Shown here: positions 47,907 to 58,432 of the stretch, piece after piece
How positions within the stretch are numbered: position 1 is the stretch's first letter
Layout: every line of letters starts with the position of its first letter
NCBI RefSeq assembly: GCF_019219095.1
Contig: NZ_JAHUWH010000001.1
Coordinates: 124,001 to 188,000, forward strand
DNA length: 64,000 nt
DNA from: Acidovorax sp. sic0104
GTDB lineage: Bacteria > Pseudomonadota > Gammaproteobacteria > Burkholderiales > Burkholderiaceae_C
Reading direction: 5' to 3'
Notes under the pieces: generated by a model
What the model was told of the DNA's origin: nothing
Databases searched by the model: none
What the model saw: the letters and a program-made list of their open reading frames with translations, nothing else
Translations under genes and position numbers: made by a program

Positions 47907-49076
47907 ATGCCCAACCAATCTATGACGAAAAATTTCCTTCCCTTCGCAAAGCCGGATATCGGTCCGGCAGAAATTGAAGCCGCCAACGCCACGATGCGCA
48001 CCGGCTGGTTGAGCACTGGCCCAAAAACCAAAGAGTTCGAGCAACAGTTTGTGCGCTACCTTGGAGGCGAGCTCGAGGGTGTGGCGGTGAACTCCGCCAC
48101 CGCAGGGCTGCACCTGGCCCTGGAAGCCCTGGGTGTAGGGCCCGGCGATGAAGTCATCACCACCACATTGACCTTCACGGCGACGGCGGAGGTCGTGCGC
48201 TACCTTGGCGCGGACCCCGTGCTGGTTGACGTGGACCCGGTGACGCTCAATATCGACCCCGAGAGGATCCGCGCCGCCATCACGCCACGCACCAAGGCGA
48301 TCATGCCGGTGCACTATGGAGGCCTGGCCTGCGACATGGATACGATCCTGGCCATCGCACGGGAGCACGGCCTGAAGGTGGTGGAAGACGCAGCCCACGC
48401 GCTGCCCACCACATGGAAGGGCCAGATGGTCGGGCAGTTGCAGTCCGACGTGACCGTTTTCAGCTTCTATGCCAACAAGACCATCACCACCGGCGAGGGC
48501 GGCATGGCGGTGACCCGCAACCCCGAGGTGGCCAAGCGCATGCGCGTGATGCGCTTGCATGGCATCGACCGGGACGCGTTCGATCGCTTCACATCGAAAG
48601 CCCCAGCATGGCACTACGAGGTGGTGGCCCCAGGGTTCAAGTACAACATGACGGACATCGCAGCCGCGATCGGCGTGGAACAGTTGGCGCGCTTGCCGGG
48701 CTTTGTGCAACGGCGGCAGTATCTGGCCGAACGGTACAGCCAGCAGCTCACGGGACTGCCGCTGGTCCTGCCAGCGAATGCCCCCGCCGGGGACATCCAT
48801 GCCTGGCATCTGTACGTCATTCGCCTCACGGCGGAAGCCCGGCTGAATCGCGATCAGGTGATCCAGGCCCTGTCAGACCGCGGAATCGGCACCAGCGTGC
48901 ACTATGCCCCTCTGCATCGCCATCCCTACTGGCGAGACCGCTACCAGCTGTCGCCAGAGATGTTCCCGCATGCCGATGCAGCGTACCAGTCGATGATGAG
49001 CATCCCGTTGTTCACTGCGATGGCCGATGATGATCAAGACCGCGTGATTGCTGCCTTGCACGAATTGCTGGGGTGA
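47907..49076 (+). CDS. DegT/DnrJ/EryC1 sugar aminotransferase
   Basis: A 389-residue PLP sugar aminotransferase. [44 protein letters not shown] and the PLP lysine in [16 protein letters not shown] are present. It resembles both ArnB (UDP-4-keto-arabinose) and PglE-like enzymes that aminate the 4-keto-6-deoxy sugar made by the PglF-type enzyme; given the neighbouring dehydratase and phosphoglycosyl transferase, the second is more likely, with ugd serving another branch. Ends in an overlap with the next gene. Confidence 0.88.
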   Translation: MPNQSMTKNFLPFAKPDIGPAEIEAANATMRTGWLSTGPKTKEFEQQFVRYLGGELEGVAVNSATAGLHLALEALGVGPGDEVITTTLTFTATAEVVRYLGADPVLVDVDPVTLNIDPERIRAAITPRTKAIMPVHYGGLACDMDTILAIAREHGLKVVEDAAHALPTTWKGQMVGQLQSDVTVFSFYANKTITTGEGGMAVTRNPEVAKRMRVMRLHGIDRDAFDRFTSKAPAWHYEVVAPGFKYNMTDIAAAIGVEQLARLPGFVQRRQYLAERYSQQLTGLPLVLPANAPAGDIHAWHLYVIRLTAEARLNRDQVIQALSDRGIGTSVHYAPLHRHPYWRDRYQLSPEMFPHADAAYQSMMSIPLFTAMADDDQDRVIAALHELLG

Positions 49077-49708
49077 TGCCCAAGCGCCTGTTCGACATGG
49101 TTTTTTCGGCGCTGGCGCTGGTGCTGCTGGCACCTTTGCTGGTGGCCGTGGCCGTGTGGGTCCGGCTTGACTCGCCAGGCGACATCCTCTTCAGGCAGGC
49201 GCGCGTCGGGCGCGCCGGGCAGTCCTTTCGCATCTACAAGTTCCGCACCATGCGGCCCGGCGCAGACGCAGCGGGCCCTGCCATCACCGTGGGGGCCGAC
49301 GAACGCATCACCCGGGCGGGCCAATGGCTGCGGCGCACCAAACTCGACGAGTTGCCGCAGTTCATCAACGTGCTGGTGGGGGACATGAGCATCGTGGGCC
49401 CGCGGCCCGAGGTACCCCGGTATGTGGCACTGTACCCCGCCGACCTGCGGGACACCGTGCTGAGCGTGCGCCCGGGCATCACGGACCTGGCCTCCATCGA
49501 GTTCCGGGACGAGAGCACGCTGCTGGGCCGCAGCAGCGACCCCGAGCGGACCTACGTGGAGCAGATCCTTCCCGTCAAATTGCGGTACGCCGCCGATTAC
49601 GCGGGCGCGCACACCTTCTGGGGCGACCTCAAAATCGTCGCGCGAACCGCCGCCGCGCTGTGGGGCAGCACCCCGCGCGGGGATATGGCGCAAAAAGACG
49701 GCACATAG
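49076..49708 (+). CDS. Monotopic phosphoglycosyl transferase (PglC/WecP type)
   Basis: A 210-residue bacterial sugar transferase: an N-terminal re-entrant membrane helix ([20 protein letters not shown]), [40 protein letters not shown] and RPGITDLA. It transfers the first sugar phosphate, likely a bacillosamine-type sugar, to undecaprenyl phosphate and so initiates the glycan. TGATG overlap with the aminotransferase; GTG 49073 is an alternative start. Last gene of the island. Confidence 0.93.
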   Translation: MPKRLFDMVFSALALVLLAPLLVAVAVWVRLDSPGDILFRQARVGRAGQSFRIYKFRTMRPGADAAGPAITVGADERITRAGQWLRRTKLDELPQFINVLVGDMSIVGPRPEVPRYVALYPADLRDTVLSVRPGITDLASIEFRDESTLLGRSSDPERTYVEQILPVKLRYAADYAGAHTFWGDLKIVARTAAALWGSTPRGDMAQKDGT

Positions 49709-49791
49709 CCGATAAAATGAGAGGTTTGGCCGAGCCCAGCCTCTATCGAGCTGGCTCTGCTCCGTTTCACGCCACCGCACGACCGCCCCTT

Positions 49792-51327
<1,536 letters not shown>

Positions 51328-51397
51328 AAGAGCCACGGCATCCGGGCTTCCCGGAAGATCGTGCCCTGCCCCGCCACACAAGGCCTGAGGAGTCCCC

Positions 51398-52426
51398 GTG
51401 CCATTCACATCCAGCAGCACGCCTTACCCCCCGCCCCTGCCAACGGGCAGCGGCTTTTCGGTGCTGGTGGTCGAAGACCAGGGCTCTGTGCGCGCCGCGC
51501 TGGTGGCGGAACTGCGACATGCCGGGGTCTCGGACATCCTTGAGGCCCCCGAGGGCAACGCGGCGCTGCAGTTGTTCAAGTCCCACCGCCCGGACCTGGT
51601 GCTGCTCGACATCAAGCTGCCGGGCAAGGATGGCTACTGGGTGGCACAGCAGATGCGCGAGAGCGAGGCTGGCGACTGGACTCCAATCATCTTCCTCTCG
51701 GGCCTGGACAATGAGCTTGACGTGTGGCGCGGCATCGAGGTGGGCGGCGACGACTACCTCGTCAAGCCGGTCAAGCCCATCGTGCTCATGGCCAAACTGC
51801 GGGCCATGCGGCGCCTTCTGGACATGCGGCGCCGGCTGGTGTCCATGTCGGCCGAGCTGCACCTGGCCAACCAGCGCCTGAACGAGATGGTGGAGGTGGA
51901 CGCCCTCACCGCACTGGTCAACCGCCGTGGATTCGACCGCATCCTGCACAACGAGATCCTGGCGGCGCGGCGCGATGGGACGCCGCTCACGCTGATGCTG
52001 TGCGACCTGGACCACTTCAAGCTCTTCAACGACGCCAGCGGCCATGTACAGGGCGATGCATGCCTGAAGGAAGTGGGCCGCCTGCTGCGCGAGGTGTGCG
52101 TGCGGCCCCGGGATGTGGCTTCGCGCTACGGTGGCGAGGAGTTCGCGCTGATCCTGCCCAACACGCCACGCTCGGGCGCCATGACCTTTGCCCGCGCCCT
52201 GGGCCAGTTGCTCAAGGTGCGCGCCCTGCCCCACCCAGGCTCCCCACTGGGCAGCACACTCACCCTGTCCGGCGGCATCACCACCTGCGTGCCCGACGGC
52301 AGCACCAATGCCGAGAGCATGATCATGCGGGCCGACCAGGCCCTGTACGCCGCCAAGGCCCAGGGGCGCAACCGGTTCTTCAGTTTTGAAATGCAGATGG
52401 ACACCGTGGAGCAACTGCGCAATTGA
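51398..52426 (+). CDS. Response regulator-diguanylate cyclase (REC-GGDEF)
   Basis: A 342-residue protein with an N-terminal REC domain (about 20-140; phospho-acceptor Asp in LVLLDIKLPGKDG) and a C-terminal GGDEF domain with RYGGEEFALIL, so the active site GGEEF is intact. RPRD five residues before it is a product-inhibition I-site. It makes cyclic di-GMP when phosphorylated. GTG start at 51398, with GAGGAG upstream at good distance. No cognate histidine kinase is adjacent. Its stop overlaps the MscS-like gene (TTGA). Confidence 0.93.
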   Translation: MPFTSSSTPYPPPLPTGSGFSVLVVEDQGSVRAALVAELRHAGVSDILEAPEGNAALQLFKSHRPDLVLLDIKLPGKDGYWVAQQMRESEAGDWTPIIFLSGLDNELDVWRGIEVGGDDYLVKPVKPIVLMAKLRAMRRLLDMRRRLVSMSAELHLANQRLNEMVEVDALTALVNRRGFDRILHNEILAARRDGTPLTLMLCDLDHFKLFNDASGHVQGDACLKEVGRLLREVCVRPRDVASRYGGEEFALILPNTPRSGAMTFARALGQLLKVRALPHPGSPLGSTLTLSGGITTCVPDGSTNAESMIMRADQALYAAKAQGRNRFFSFEMQMDTVEQLRN

Positions 52427-53181
52427 GTCTCTTCTCCGCTTTCTCGTTCGATGCCACCGAGCGCAACGCGCGCACCGTGGCTTCCCGAATGCAACTGATC
52501 AAGACCCGCCTGCCTGACTGGGTGCAGGACTGGCTGGAGGTCATCATCCCTGGCACCCAGATCCTGTTGATCCTGTTCGTCGCCTGGCTGCTGCAGCGCG
52601 TGCTGCGCCGCATCGTGCGGCGTGCGAGCACCCACTATCAGGTGCCCGACGAACTGGTGGTGCCCATGAACGGGCTGATCCGCTGGATCATCGTGGCGAG
52701 TGCCGGACTGCTGGTGCTCGAGCGCATGGGAGTCTCGGCCACCGTACTGTGGACAGCATTCACCGGCTTCGCCACCGTGGGTGCGGTAGCCTTCTTTGCC
52801 GCGTGGAGCGTGCTGTCCAACCTGTTCTGCGCATTGCTGATCTTCACGGTGCGGCCGTTTCGCATCGGCGACTACATCGAGGTGCTGGACACCGCCGAGA
52901 AGCCGGGCGCCAAGGGTCGGGTGGTCGACATCAACCTGCTGTACACCACACTGGAAGACCATGGCTCCCCAGGGGAGCACATGGCCTGGCTACAGATCCC
53001 CAATTCGCTGGTGTTCCAGCGCGTGGTGCGACGCTTCCAGGGCGTGCCCCCAATACCGGCAACGGCACCTCAGTCCCCAGAGCCGCCCCCGCAAGCCGCC
53101 ACCGCGCCAGCCCCGCCAGCAACAGCAGCCGTGGCAGCGTCTGCGGCGCCCTCCCCATCTGCCAACGGCACTCAGGCCTGA
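52423..53181 (+). CDS. Small-conductance mechanosensitive channel family protein (MscS-like)
   Basis: A 252-residue membrane protein. Two or three helices (about 40-62, 83-105, 110-145), the last resembling the pore-lining MscS helix (FTGFATVGAVAFFAAWSVLSNLFCALLIFTVRPFRIGDYIEV), a beta domain to about 200, and an Ala/Pro-rich tail. It would release solutes on osmotic downshock, or serve as a smaller conductance. The TTG start at 52423 overlaps the stop of the cyclase gene, implying coupled translation of a second-messenger enzyme with a channel. It converges with the next gene, with a 10-base overlap of the 3' ends. Confidence 0.87.
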   Translation: MSLFSAFSFDATERNARTVASRMQLIKTRLPDWVQDWLEVIIPGTQILLILFVAWLLQRVLRRIVRRASTHYQVPDELVVPMNGLIRWIIVASAGLLVLERMGVSATVLWTAFTGFATVGAVAFFAAWSVLSNLFCALLIFTVRPFRIGDYIEVLDTAEKPGAKGRVVDINLLYTTLEDHGSPGEHMAWLQIPNSLVFQRVVRRFQGVPPIPATAPQSPEPPPQAATAPAPPATAAVAASAAPSPSANGTQA

Positions 53182-54080
53182 CTGGTCGGGAGCGACTGGC
53201 AGGCCGAGCGCAGCCAGGCCAGGACGGCGGAAAAGGCTGCCCGGTCCCCCTCCCCCGCCGGGGCCATGAGCAGGTAGCGGGAGCCATCCGCCACAAAGCC
53301 GCGCGGCGCGCACAACACACCGGCGGCCAGGTCATCGGCGACCAGGGCCACCGGGCCGATGGCGATGCCCGCACCGGCCACGGCCGCCTGCAGGCTCTGG
53401 TAGAAATGCTCAAACCGCACGTCCCGCAGCGCCTGCAGCCGCGTGTGGGCCAACCCCGCCCAACCCTCCCAGGCCGCGGGCCGGGAGGCTGTATGCAACA
53501 GCACGGCCTGCAGCACCTCGTGCTGCGGTGCGCAGGCCGCAGCCAGGTCGGGGCGGCACACAGGGCCGATGCGCTCATCCAGAAACGGCTCGGCCACCAC
53601 ATCGAGCGCTAGCGGAAAGTCGTTGCGGCGGATCGCCAGGTCGATGCCATCGCGGCTGAAAAACACCGGGCCGCCGGCCGACACCAGCCGCAGCTCCCGC
53701 TCGGGCCCCACCGCCGCCTGCAGCAGCGCCAGGCGGGGAATCAACCAGCGGATGAGGAAGGTGGGCTCACACGACAGCACCAGCGGCCGGCCCACGCCCT
53801 CGGCCCGGCGCGCACGCTCCATCGCGGAGTGCAAACGGTCCAGCGTGGCCCCCACATCGTCGGCCAGCCCCCGTGCCGTGGGCGTGGGCACCACCGCCCG
53901 ATTGACGCGCTGAAACAGCGCAAAACCCAACGCCGCCTCCAGGTCGCGCACGGCGCGGCTCACCGCGCCATCGGTCAGGTGCAGCTCCCGCGCCGCGCGC
54001 GAAACACTGCCGTGGCGCACGGTGGCTTCAAACGCGCGCAGCGCAGAGAGGTGGGGCAGCCTGGGGGTCGTGGGGCTCAT
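53172..54080 (-). CDS. LysR-family regulator of the sugar-acid operon
   Basis: A 302-residue LysR-type factor with helix-turn-helix at about 10-68 (LSALRAFEATVRHGSVSRAA, GAVSRAVRDLEAALG) and an effector domain including ERIGPVCRP and VALVADDLAAGVLCA. It is divergent from the kinase-dehydrogenase pair at 54193, with an inverted repeat in the AT-rich region between. By position it most likely controls those genes in response to a four-carbon sugar acid or a derivative. Confidence 0.9.
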   Translation of the reverse strand: MSPTTPRLPHLSALRAFEATVRHGSVSRAARELHLTDGAVSRAVRDLEAALGFALFQRVNRAVVPTPTARGLADDVGATLDRLHSAMERARRAEGVGRPLVLSCEPTFLIRWLIPRLALLQAAVGPERELRLVSAGGPVFFSRDGIDLAIRRNDFPLALDVVAEPFLDERIGPVCRPDLAAACAPQHEVLQAVLLHTASRPAAWEGWAGLAHTRLQALRDVRFEHFYQSLQAAVAGAGIAIGPVALVADDLAAGVLCAPRGFVADGSRYLLMAPAGEGDRAAFSAVLAWLRSACQSLPTSQA

Positions 54081-54104
54081 CGCGTTCTTTTCAGTTGATT
54101 TTTA

Positions 54105-54177
54105 CTCAATCAATTCCTGCGTCGGAATCGATTTTCTTATCTTTATCTTGAAAGCATAGTACCCAGAATTAATTGAG
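54105..54177. promoter_or_regulatory. Inverted repeat in the divergent regulatory region
   Basis: CTCAATCAATTC (54105-54116) is matched 11 of 12 by the complement of GAATTAATTGAG (54166-54177), with centres 61 bases apart. The region is clearly AT-rich compared with its surroundings and lies between the divergent LysR and kinase genes. It is a good candidate pair of operator half-sites, but no binding site is established. Confidence 0.5.
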
Positions 54178-54192
54178 CAAAAAGAAACATTC

Positions 54193-55395
54193 ATGATCGC
54201 CATCCTGGCCGACGACCTGACCAGCGCACTCGACGGTGCGGCCCCCTTTGCCACCTGTGGGCGGTCTGCACGGGTGCTGCTGCACCCCGACGCCCTGGCA
54301 GGGCACCACAGCGCTGAGGTGCTGGCCATCGACCTCGACACCCGGTTTGTGCCGCCCCTGCGCGCGCAGGCGGAGTTCCGCTGCGCCGCAGAGGCGCTGC
54401 GGAACACGCCCGTGCTGTTCAAGACCATCGACTCCACCCTGCGCGGCCACCTGGGCGCCGAAACCTGCGGTGCCCTGGAGGGGGCGGACCGGCAGCAGGC
54501 ACTGGTGGCACCGGCCTTCCCTGCGGCGGGGCGCACCACACAACACGGACGCCAGTGGCTGCACGGCACACCGCTGGAGCAGACCGTGTTTGCCAGCGAC
54601 CCACGCACGCCGGTCATATCCAGCGTGGTGGTGGACCGCATGGGCGGCCCGCACGGCGTGCCCACGCGGCGCCTGCACATCCACGACGCCGCCACCGATG
54701 CCGACCTGGATTCCATCGTGGCCAGCACCGGCCTGTACCGGCCAGACCTGCTCTGGGTGGGGTCGCCCGGCCTGGCCGCTGCACTCGCCCGCGCCCACGG
54801 AGCCCCCACACGCCCGGTGCACCCGGCACGCCGCACCAGCCCACCGCAGCTGCGGCGGCCCCAGCGCATCCTGGTGGTGGTGGGCAGCCTGCACCCCGTC
54901 AACGGCGGGCAGGTGGAGGAACTGCAGCGCGCAGGCATCCCCGTGGTGTGCCTCGCGCCCGCGCTGGGCGAGCCCGGCCGGGTCACGGCATCACTTCAGG
55001 CCCTGCGGACCACCTTGGCCCAGGCCCTGGCCACACACCCCGTCGTGTGCCTGACCAGCGCCCCGCCCGTCGGCCACCCCCCACCGCCCCACCCCGGGTT
55101 CTCGGCCCTGCCCGCCCAGCAGCTCGCGTGGCTGGCCGGGCAATGCGCAGCGCATTGGGACGGGCTGGTGGCCACCGGCGGCGACACGGCCCGCCGTGTG
55201 ATCGAGGCGCTGCAGGCAACCCACCTCGATCTGCTGGGCGAAGTGGCGCCCGGTGTGCCTTACGGCGCGCTGCAGTTGCCCACACGAACGCTGGCTTTTG
55301 CCACCAAGGCCGGCGGCTTTGGCCCACCAGACACCTTGCGCCGCTGCATCGCGCAGTTGCACGCCCTGCCCACCACGGAGTTACCGACCCCATGA
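54193..55395 (+). CDS. Four-carbon acid sugar kinase family protein (DUF1537; OtnK/DtnK-type)
   Basis: A 400-residue sugar-acid kinase. MIAILADDLTSALDGAAPFA at the start, KTIDSTLRGHLGAE, and the C-terminal nucleotide-binding ATGGDTARRVIEAL and KAGGFGPPDTL are family hallmarks. Members phosphorylate D-threonate, D- or L-erythronate or similar acids at C4. Pairing with a PdxA-type dehydrogenase fits the D-threonate route, in which kinase (DtnK) and PdxA2 give dihydroxyacetone phosphate and CO2; substrate and stereochemistry are inference. Stop overlaps the next ATG (ATGA). Confidence 0.9.
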   Translation: MIAILADDLTSALDGAAPFATCGRSARVLLHPDALAGHHSAEVLAIDLDTRFVPPLRAQAEFRCAAEALRNTPVLFKTIDSTLRGHLGAETCGALEGADRQQALVAPAFPAAGRTTQHGRQWLHGTPLEQTVFASDPRTPVISSVVVDRMGGPHGVPTRRLHIHDAATDADLDSIVASTGLYRPDLLWVGSPGLAAALARAHGAPTRPVHPARRTSPPQLRRPQRILVVVGSLHPVNGGQVEELQRAGIPVVCLAPALGEPGRVTASLQALRTTLAQALATHPVVCLTSAPPVGHPPPPHPGFSALPAQQLAWLAGQCAAHWDGLVATGGDTARRVIEALQATHLDLLGEVAPGVPYGALQLPTRTLAFATKAGGFGPPDTLRRCIAQLHALPTTELPTP

Positions 55396-57215
55396 CCCAC
55401 CCATCCCTCCCCGCACTACCCGCCCACCACCACAGCCTGCCCTTCGCCATCACGATGGGCGACCCGGCAGGCATCGGCCCGGAGATCATCGCCAAGCTGG
55501 CGCAGGACATCCGCCGCCCGCCCGTGCCCTATATGGTGATCGGCAACACCGCAGCGCTGCACAAAGCCGTGCGCGCCGTCGGCGCACGCTGCGCGGTGCA
55601 GCCCGTCGCCGACTGCTTCGACCGCTTCGACGGGTTGGCAGAAGCCCTGGCACAAGGCGCCATCCCCGTCCTGCCTGCCGGGCCGCCCCTGCCGCACGAC
55701 CTGGCCCCAGGCCAGGTGGATGCACGGGCGGGTGCCGCCGCCCACGCCTATGTACAGCGGGCCATCGACCTGGCGCTGGCGGGACGGGTGCGCGGCATCG
55801 TCACGGCCCCCATCCACAAGCTGGCGCTGCGCGCCGCAGGCATCACCCACCCCGGGCACACCGAGATCCTGGCGGCCCGCGCCGGCACCCGCGACTTCGC
55901 CATGATGCTGGCCAACCCGGAGCTGCGGGTGGTGCTGGTGTCCATCCATGTGGCGCTGAGCGACGCCATTGCCGCCGTGACCCCCGACAACGAGCTGCGC
56001 GCGATCCGCCTGGCCCACGCGGCCTGCCGGGGCCTGGGCCTGACCCACCCGCGCGTGGCGGTGGCCGGACTCAACCCCCACGCGGGAGAGAACGGGCTGT
56101 TTGGCGATCAGGACCAGCAGGTGATTGCGCCCGCCATTGCCGCTGCGCGCGCCGAAGGCATTGACGCCTCCGGCCCCTGGCCCGGAGACACGGTGTTCAT
56201 GCGCGCCCGCCGGGGCGACTTTGAGGTGGTGGTGGCGCAGTACCACGATCAGGGCCTGATCCCGGTGAAGTACCTGGGCGTGGAGCAAGGGGTGAACATC
56301 ACCCTGGGCCTTCCCTTCATACGCACCTCGGTGGACCACGGCACGGCCTTTGACATTGCCGGGACCGGCCAGGCCAGCGCCTGTAGTCTGGTGCAGGCGC
56401 TGCAGTACGCAGCCGCCATGGAAGGCACAGCCAGCAAGGCCAGAGCAGCCGATGTCACCGGCGCACCGTCGCCCACGCCGGAACGGCCTCGCCACCCCGC
56501 AGCTGCCGCCCCACGCCCCGACTTCATCTTCATGCTGACCCGCCAGGACCGCACCGTTGCCAACGCCCTGGACCTGTTGCCCGAGGTGCTGGCCGCTGGT
56601 GTGCGGCACATCGGCTTCAAGGACGTGGGCCTGCCGCTGCCCGGTCTGCAGCAGCTGGCCGATGCCATCCGAGCCGCCGGGGCCGTGAGCTACCTGGAGG
56701 TGGTGAGCCTGGACGAGGCCAGCGAAACGGCGTCAGCGCGAGCCGCCGTGGGGCTGGGCGTGGACGTGCTCATGGGGGGCACGCGGCCCGATGCGGTGCT
56801 GCCCCTGCTGCGAGGCACGCCCATCCGCTACTACCCGTTCCCCGGCACCGTGACCGGCCACCCGAGCGTGCTGGGCGGCTCCATCGCCGACATCGTGGCC
56901 AGCGCGCAGCGCATGGCGGCACTGGAGGGAGTGCATGGGCTGGACCTGCTGGCCTACCGCTTTGCGGGCGATGTACCGACGCTAATCCAGCGCGTGTGTG
57001 CGGCAGTGGACAAGCCCGTGGTGATTGCAGGCTCGATCGACCGGGCGGAGCGGATCGAGGCGGCCGTCGCGGGCTGCGCCGCCGGACTGACGGTGGGGAC
57101 GGCGGCGCTGGACGGTGTGTTCCCTGCCGCCACCCCTGGGCTGACGGCGCAGTTGCACTGCATACGGGAACTGCTGGAGACAACGTGCCGGGAGCAGAAT
57201 GGAGTGAAGCGCTGA
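55392..57215 (+). CDS. PdxA-family dehydrogenase fused to a TIM-barrel-like domain
   Basis: A 607-residue protein. Residues 1-343 are a PdxA-type dehydrogenase: TMGDPAGIGPEI at 21-32, and His186, His230 (NPHAGE) and His285 (YHDQGLIP) at the places of the three metal-binding histidines of PdxA. Residues 344-376 form an Ala/Pro-rich linker. Residues 377-607 read as a second domain with alternating beta-strand/helix pattern and a C-terminal phosphate-binding signature PVVIAGSIDRAERIEAA...GLTVGTAALDG like that of HisA, TrpF or NanE-type barrels; GFKDVGLP and GGTRPDAVLPLL are other conserved-looking parts. I do not recognise the second domain's function. Operon partner of the DUF1537 kinase. Confidence 0.9.
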   Translation: MTHPSLPALPAHHHSLPFAITMGDPAGIGPEIIAKLAQDIRRPPVPYMVIGNTAALHKAVRAVGARCAVQPVADCFDRFDGLAEALAQGAIPVLPAGPPLPHDLAPGQVDARAGAAAHAYVQRAIDLALAGRVRGIVTAPIHKLALRAAGITHPGHTEILAARAGTRDFAMMLANPELRVVLVSIHVALSDAIAAVTPDNELRAIRLAHAACRGLGLTHPRVAVAGLNPHAGENGLFGDQDQQVIAPAIAAARAEGIDASGPWPGDTVFMRARRGDFEVVVAQYHDQGLIPVKYLGVEQGVNITLGLPFIRTSVDHGTAFDIAGTGQASACSLVQALQYAAAMEGTASKARAADVTGAPSPTPERPRHPAAAAPRPDFIFMLTRQDRTVANALDLLPEVLAAGVRHIGFKDVGLPLPGLQQLADAIRAAGAVSYLEVVSLDEASETASARAAVGLGVDVLMGGTRPDAVLPLLRGTPIRYYPFPGTVTGHPSVLGGSIADIVASAQRMAALEGVHGLDLLAYRFAGDVPTLIQRVCAAVDKPVVIAGSIDRAERIEAAVAGCAAGLTVGTAALDGVFPAATPGLTAQLHCIRELLETTCREQNGVKR

Positions 57216-57291
57216 CGTCGGCTCACGGCGGGCTTGCAAACACTGTGCAAGACATCCGTCCAGCCACCACACTGGCTCGACGGAGGGCCCC

Positions 57292-58350
57292 TCAGGGCAG
57301 CAAATCCAGCGCCTGCATGTATGCGGGCTGCAGCATCAGCTCATCCCACGGCTGGGGCAAAGTTTCGGGCAGCAGCGCCACGCGGCGCGACTCGCTGTCC
57401 ACGCTGGGCTGCCAGAGCCCCTGGGCCTGTGCCTTTTCCAGTCCGTCGATAAGCTCGTCCACGGCGCGGCCATCGCCGATGCTCTGGTTGCACAGCAGCA
57501 CCATATCGCATCCCGCAGCCAGCGCGGCGATGGCTGCATCGGTGTAGCCGACCAGCTGGCCATCCAGGCGCCGCGCGCCCTCCATGCTGAGGTCATCGCT
57601 GAAAATGGCGCCGTCAAACCGCATTTGCCGCCGCAGGATGTCTTGCAGCCAGCGCTGCGAAAAGCCTGCGGGACGGCTGTCCACCTTGGGGTAGATCACA
57701 TGGGCCGGCATCACGCTGGTGAGCGTGGTGCTGAGCCAGGGGTACGGCGCCGCGTCGTCCGCCAGGATGGCCTTCAGGCTGCGCCTGTCGATGGGCACTT
57801 CGGTGTGCGAGTCGGCCTTGACGAAGCCGTGCCCCGGAAAGTGTTTGCCGCAGTTGGCCATGCCGGCCTGCAGGAGGCCGTGCATGAGGCTCTTGGCCAG
57901 CAGAGCGGCCACGCGCGGGTCGCGGTGGAAGGCGCGGTCGCCGATGACGCCGCTCTCGCCATGGTCCAGATCCAGGACGGGGGTGAACGAAAAATCCACG
58001 CCGCAGGCGCGCAGCTCCGCGCCCAGCACGTAGCCGCAGGCGGTGGCGGCGTTGGTGGCTGCCAGGGCATCCTTCATCCACAGCTCACCCAAGGCCCGCA
58101 TGGGCGGCACGTGCGTGAAACCATCGGTGCGAAAGCGCTGCACGCGGCCACCTTCGTGGTCCACGCAGATCAGCAGATCATCGCGCACGGCCTTGATGCT
58201 GCTGGTGAGCTGCAGCAGTTGGACCCGGTCTTCCCAGTTGCGGGAAAAGAGGATGACACCGCCGGTCAGAGGATGCGCCAAACGGCGGCGGTCGGCATCG
58301 GTGAGTTCTTTGCCAGCCACATCGAGGATCAGGGGAGCGTGTTCGGTCAT
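57292..58350 (-). CDS. nagZ: Beta-N-acetylhexosaminidase NagZ
   Basis: Glycoside hydrolase family 3 enzyme of 352 residues that removes N-acetylglucosamine from anhydromuropeptides in peptidoglycan recycling, in the cytoplasm. VDHEGGRVQRFR, KHFPGHGFVKADSHTE and FSDDLSMEGA (catalytic Asp and His/Asp dyad) are intact. Last gene of the leftward lepA-lepB-...-acpS-nagZ series, separated from acpS by a gap of 55 bases that contains most of hairpin-repeat copy 5. Confidence 0.96.
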   Translation of the reverse strand: MTEHAPLILDVAGKELTDADRRRLAHPLTGGVILFSRNWEDRVQLLQLTSSIKAVRDDLLICVDHEGGRVQRFRTDGFTHVPPMRALGELWMKDALAATNAATACGYVLGAELRACGVDFSFTPVLDLDHGESGVIGDRAFHRDPRVAALLAKSLMHGLLQAGMANCGKHFPGHGFVKADSHTEVPIDRRSLKAILADDAAPYPWLSTTLTSVMPAHVIYPKVDSRPAGFSQRWLQDILRRQMRFDGAIFSDDLSMEGARRLDGQLVGYTDAAIAALAAGCDMVLLCNQSIGDGRAVDELIDGLEKAQAQGLWQPSVDSESRRVALLPETLPQPWDELMLQPAYMQALDLLP

Positions 58351-58371
58351 GGTTTCAATAGTGAATTGAAT

Positions 58372-58432
58372 TGCTATGCAAACAATAGCTGCCAGCGCTT
58401 ATTGGTCAAGCGCCAGAGGCCGATTTGTCTTG
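58372..58432 (+). repeat. Dispersed hairpin repeat, copy 5
   Basis: AATAGCTGCCAGCGCTTATT, then GGTCAAGCGCCAGAGGCCGATTTG: the family order in plus orientation, with perfect stem GCGCTT/AAGCGC. It lies in the nagZ-acpS gap and extends about 27 bases into acpS, forming its last codons and stop. Confidence 0.68.

Noticed and set aside
55392..56425. Calling the dehydrogenase part biosynthetic pdxA
   Set aside because: It is in an operon with a DUF1537 kinase and a LysR regulator, the context of the catabolic PdxA2 type.
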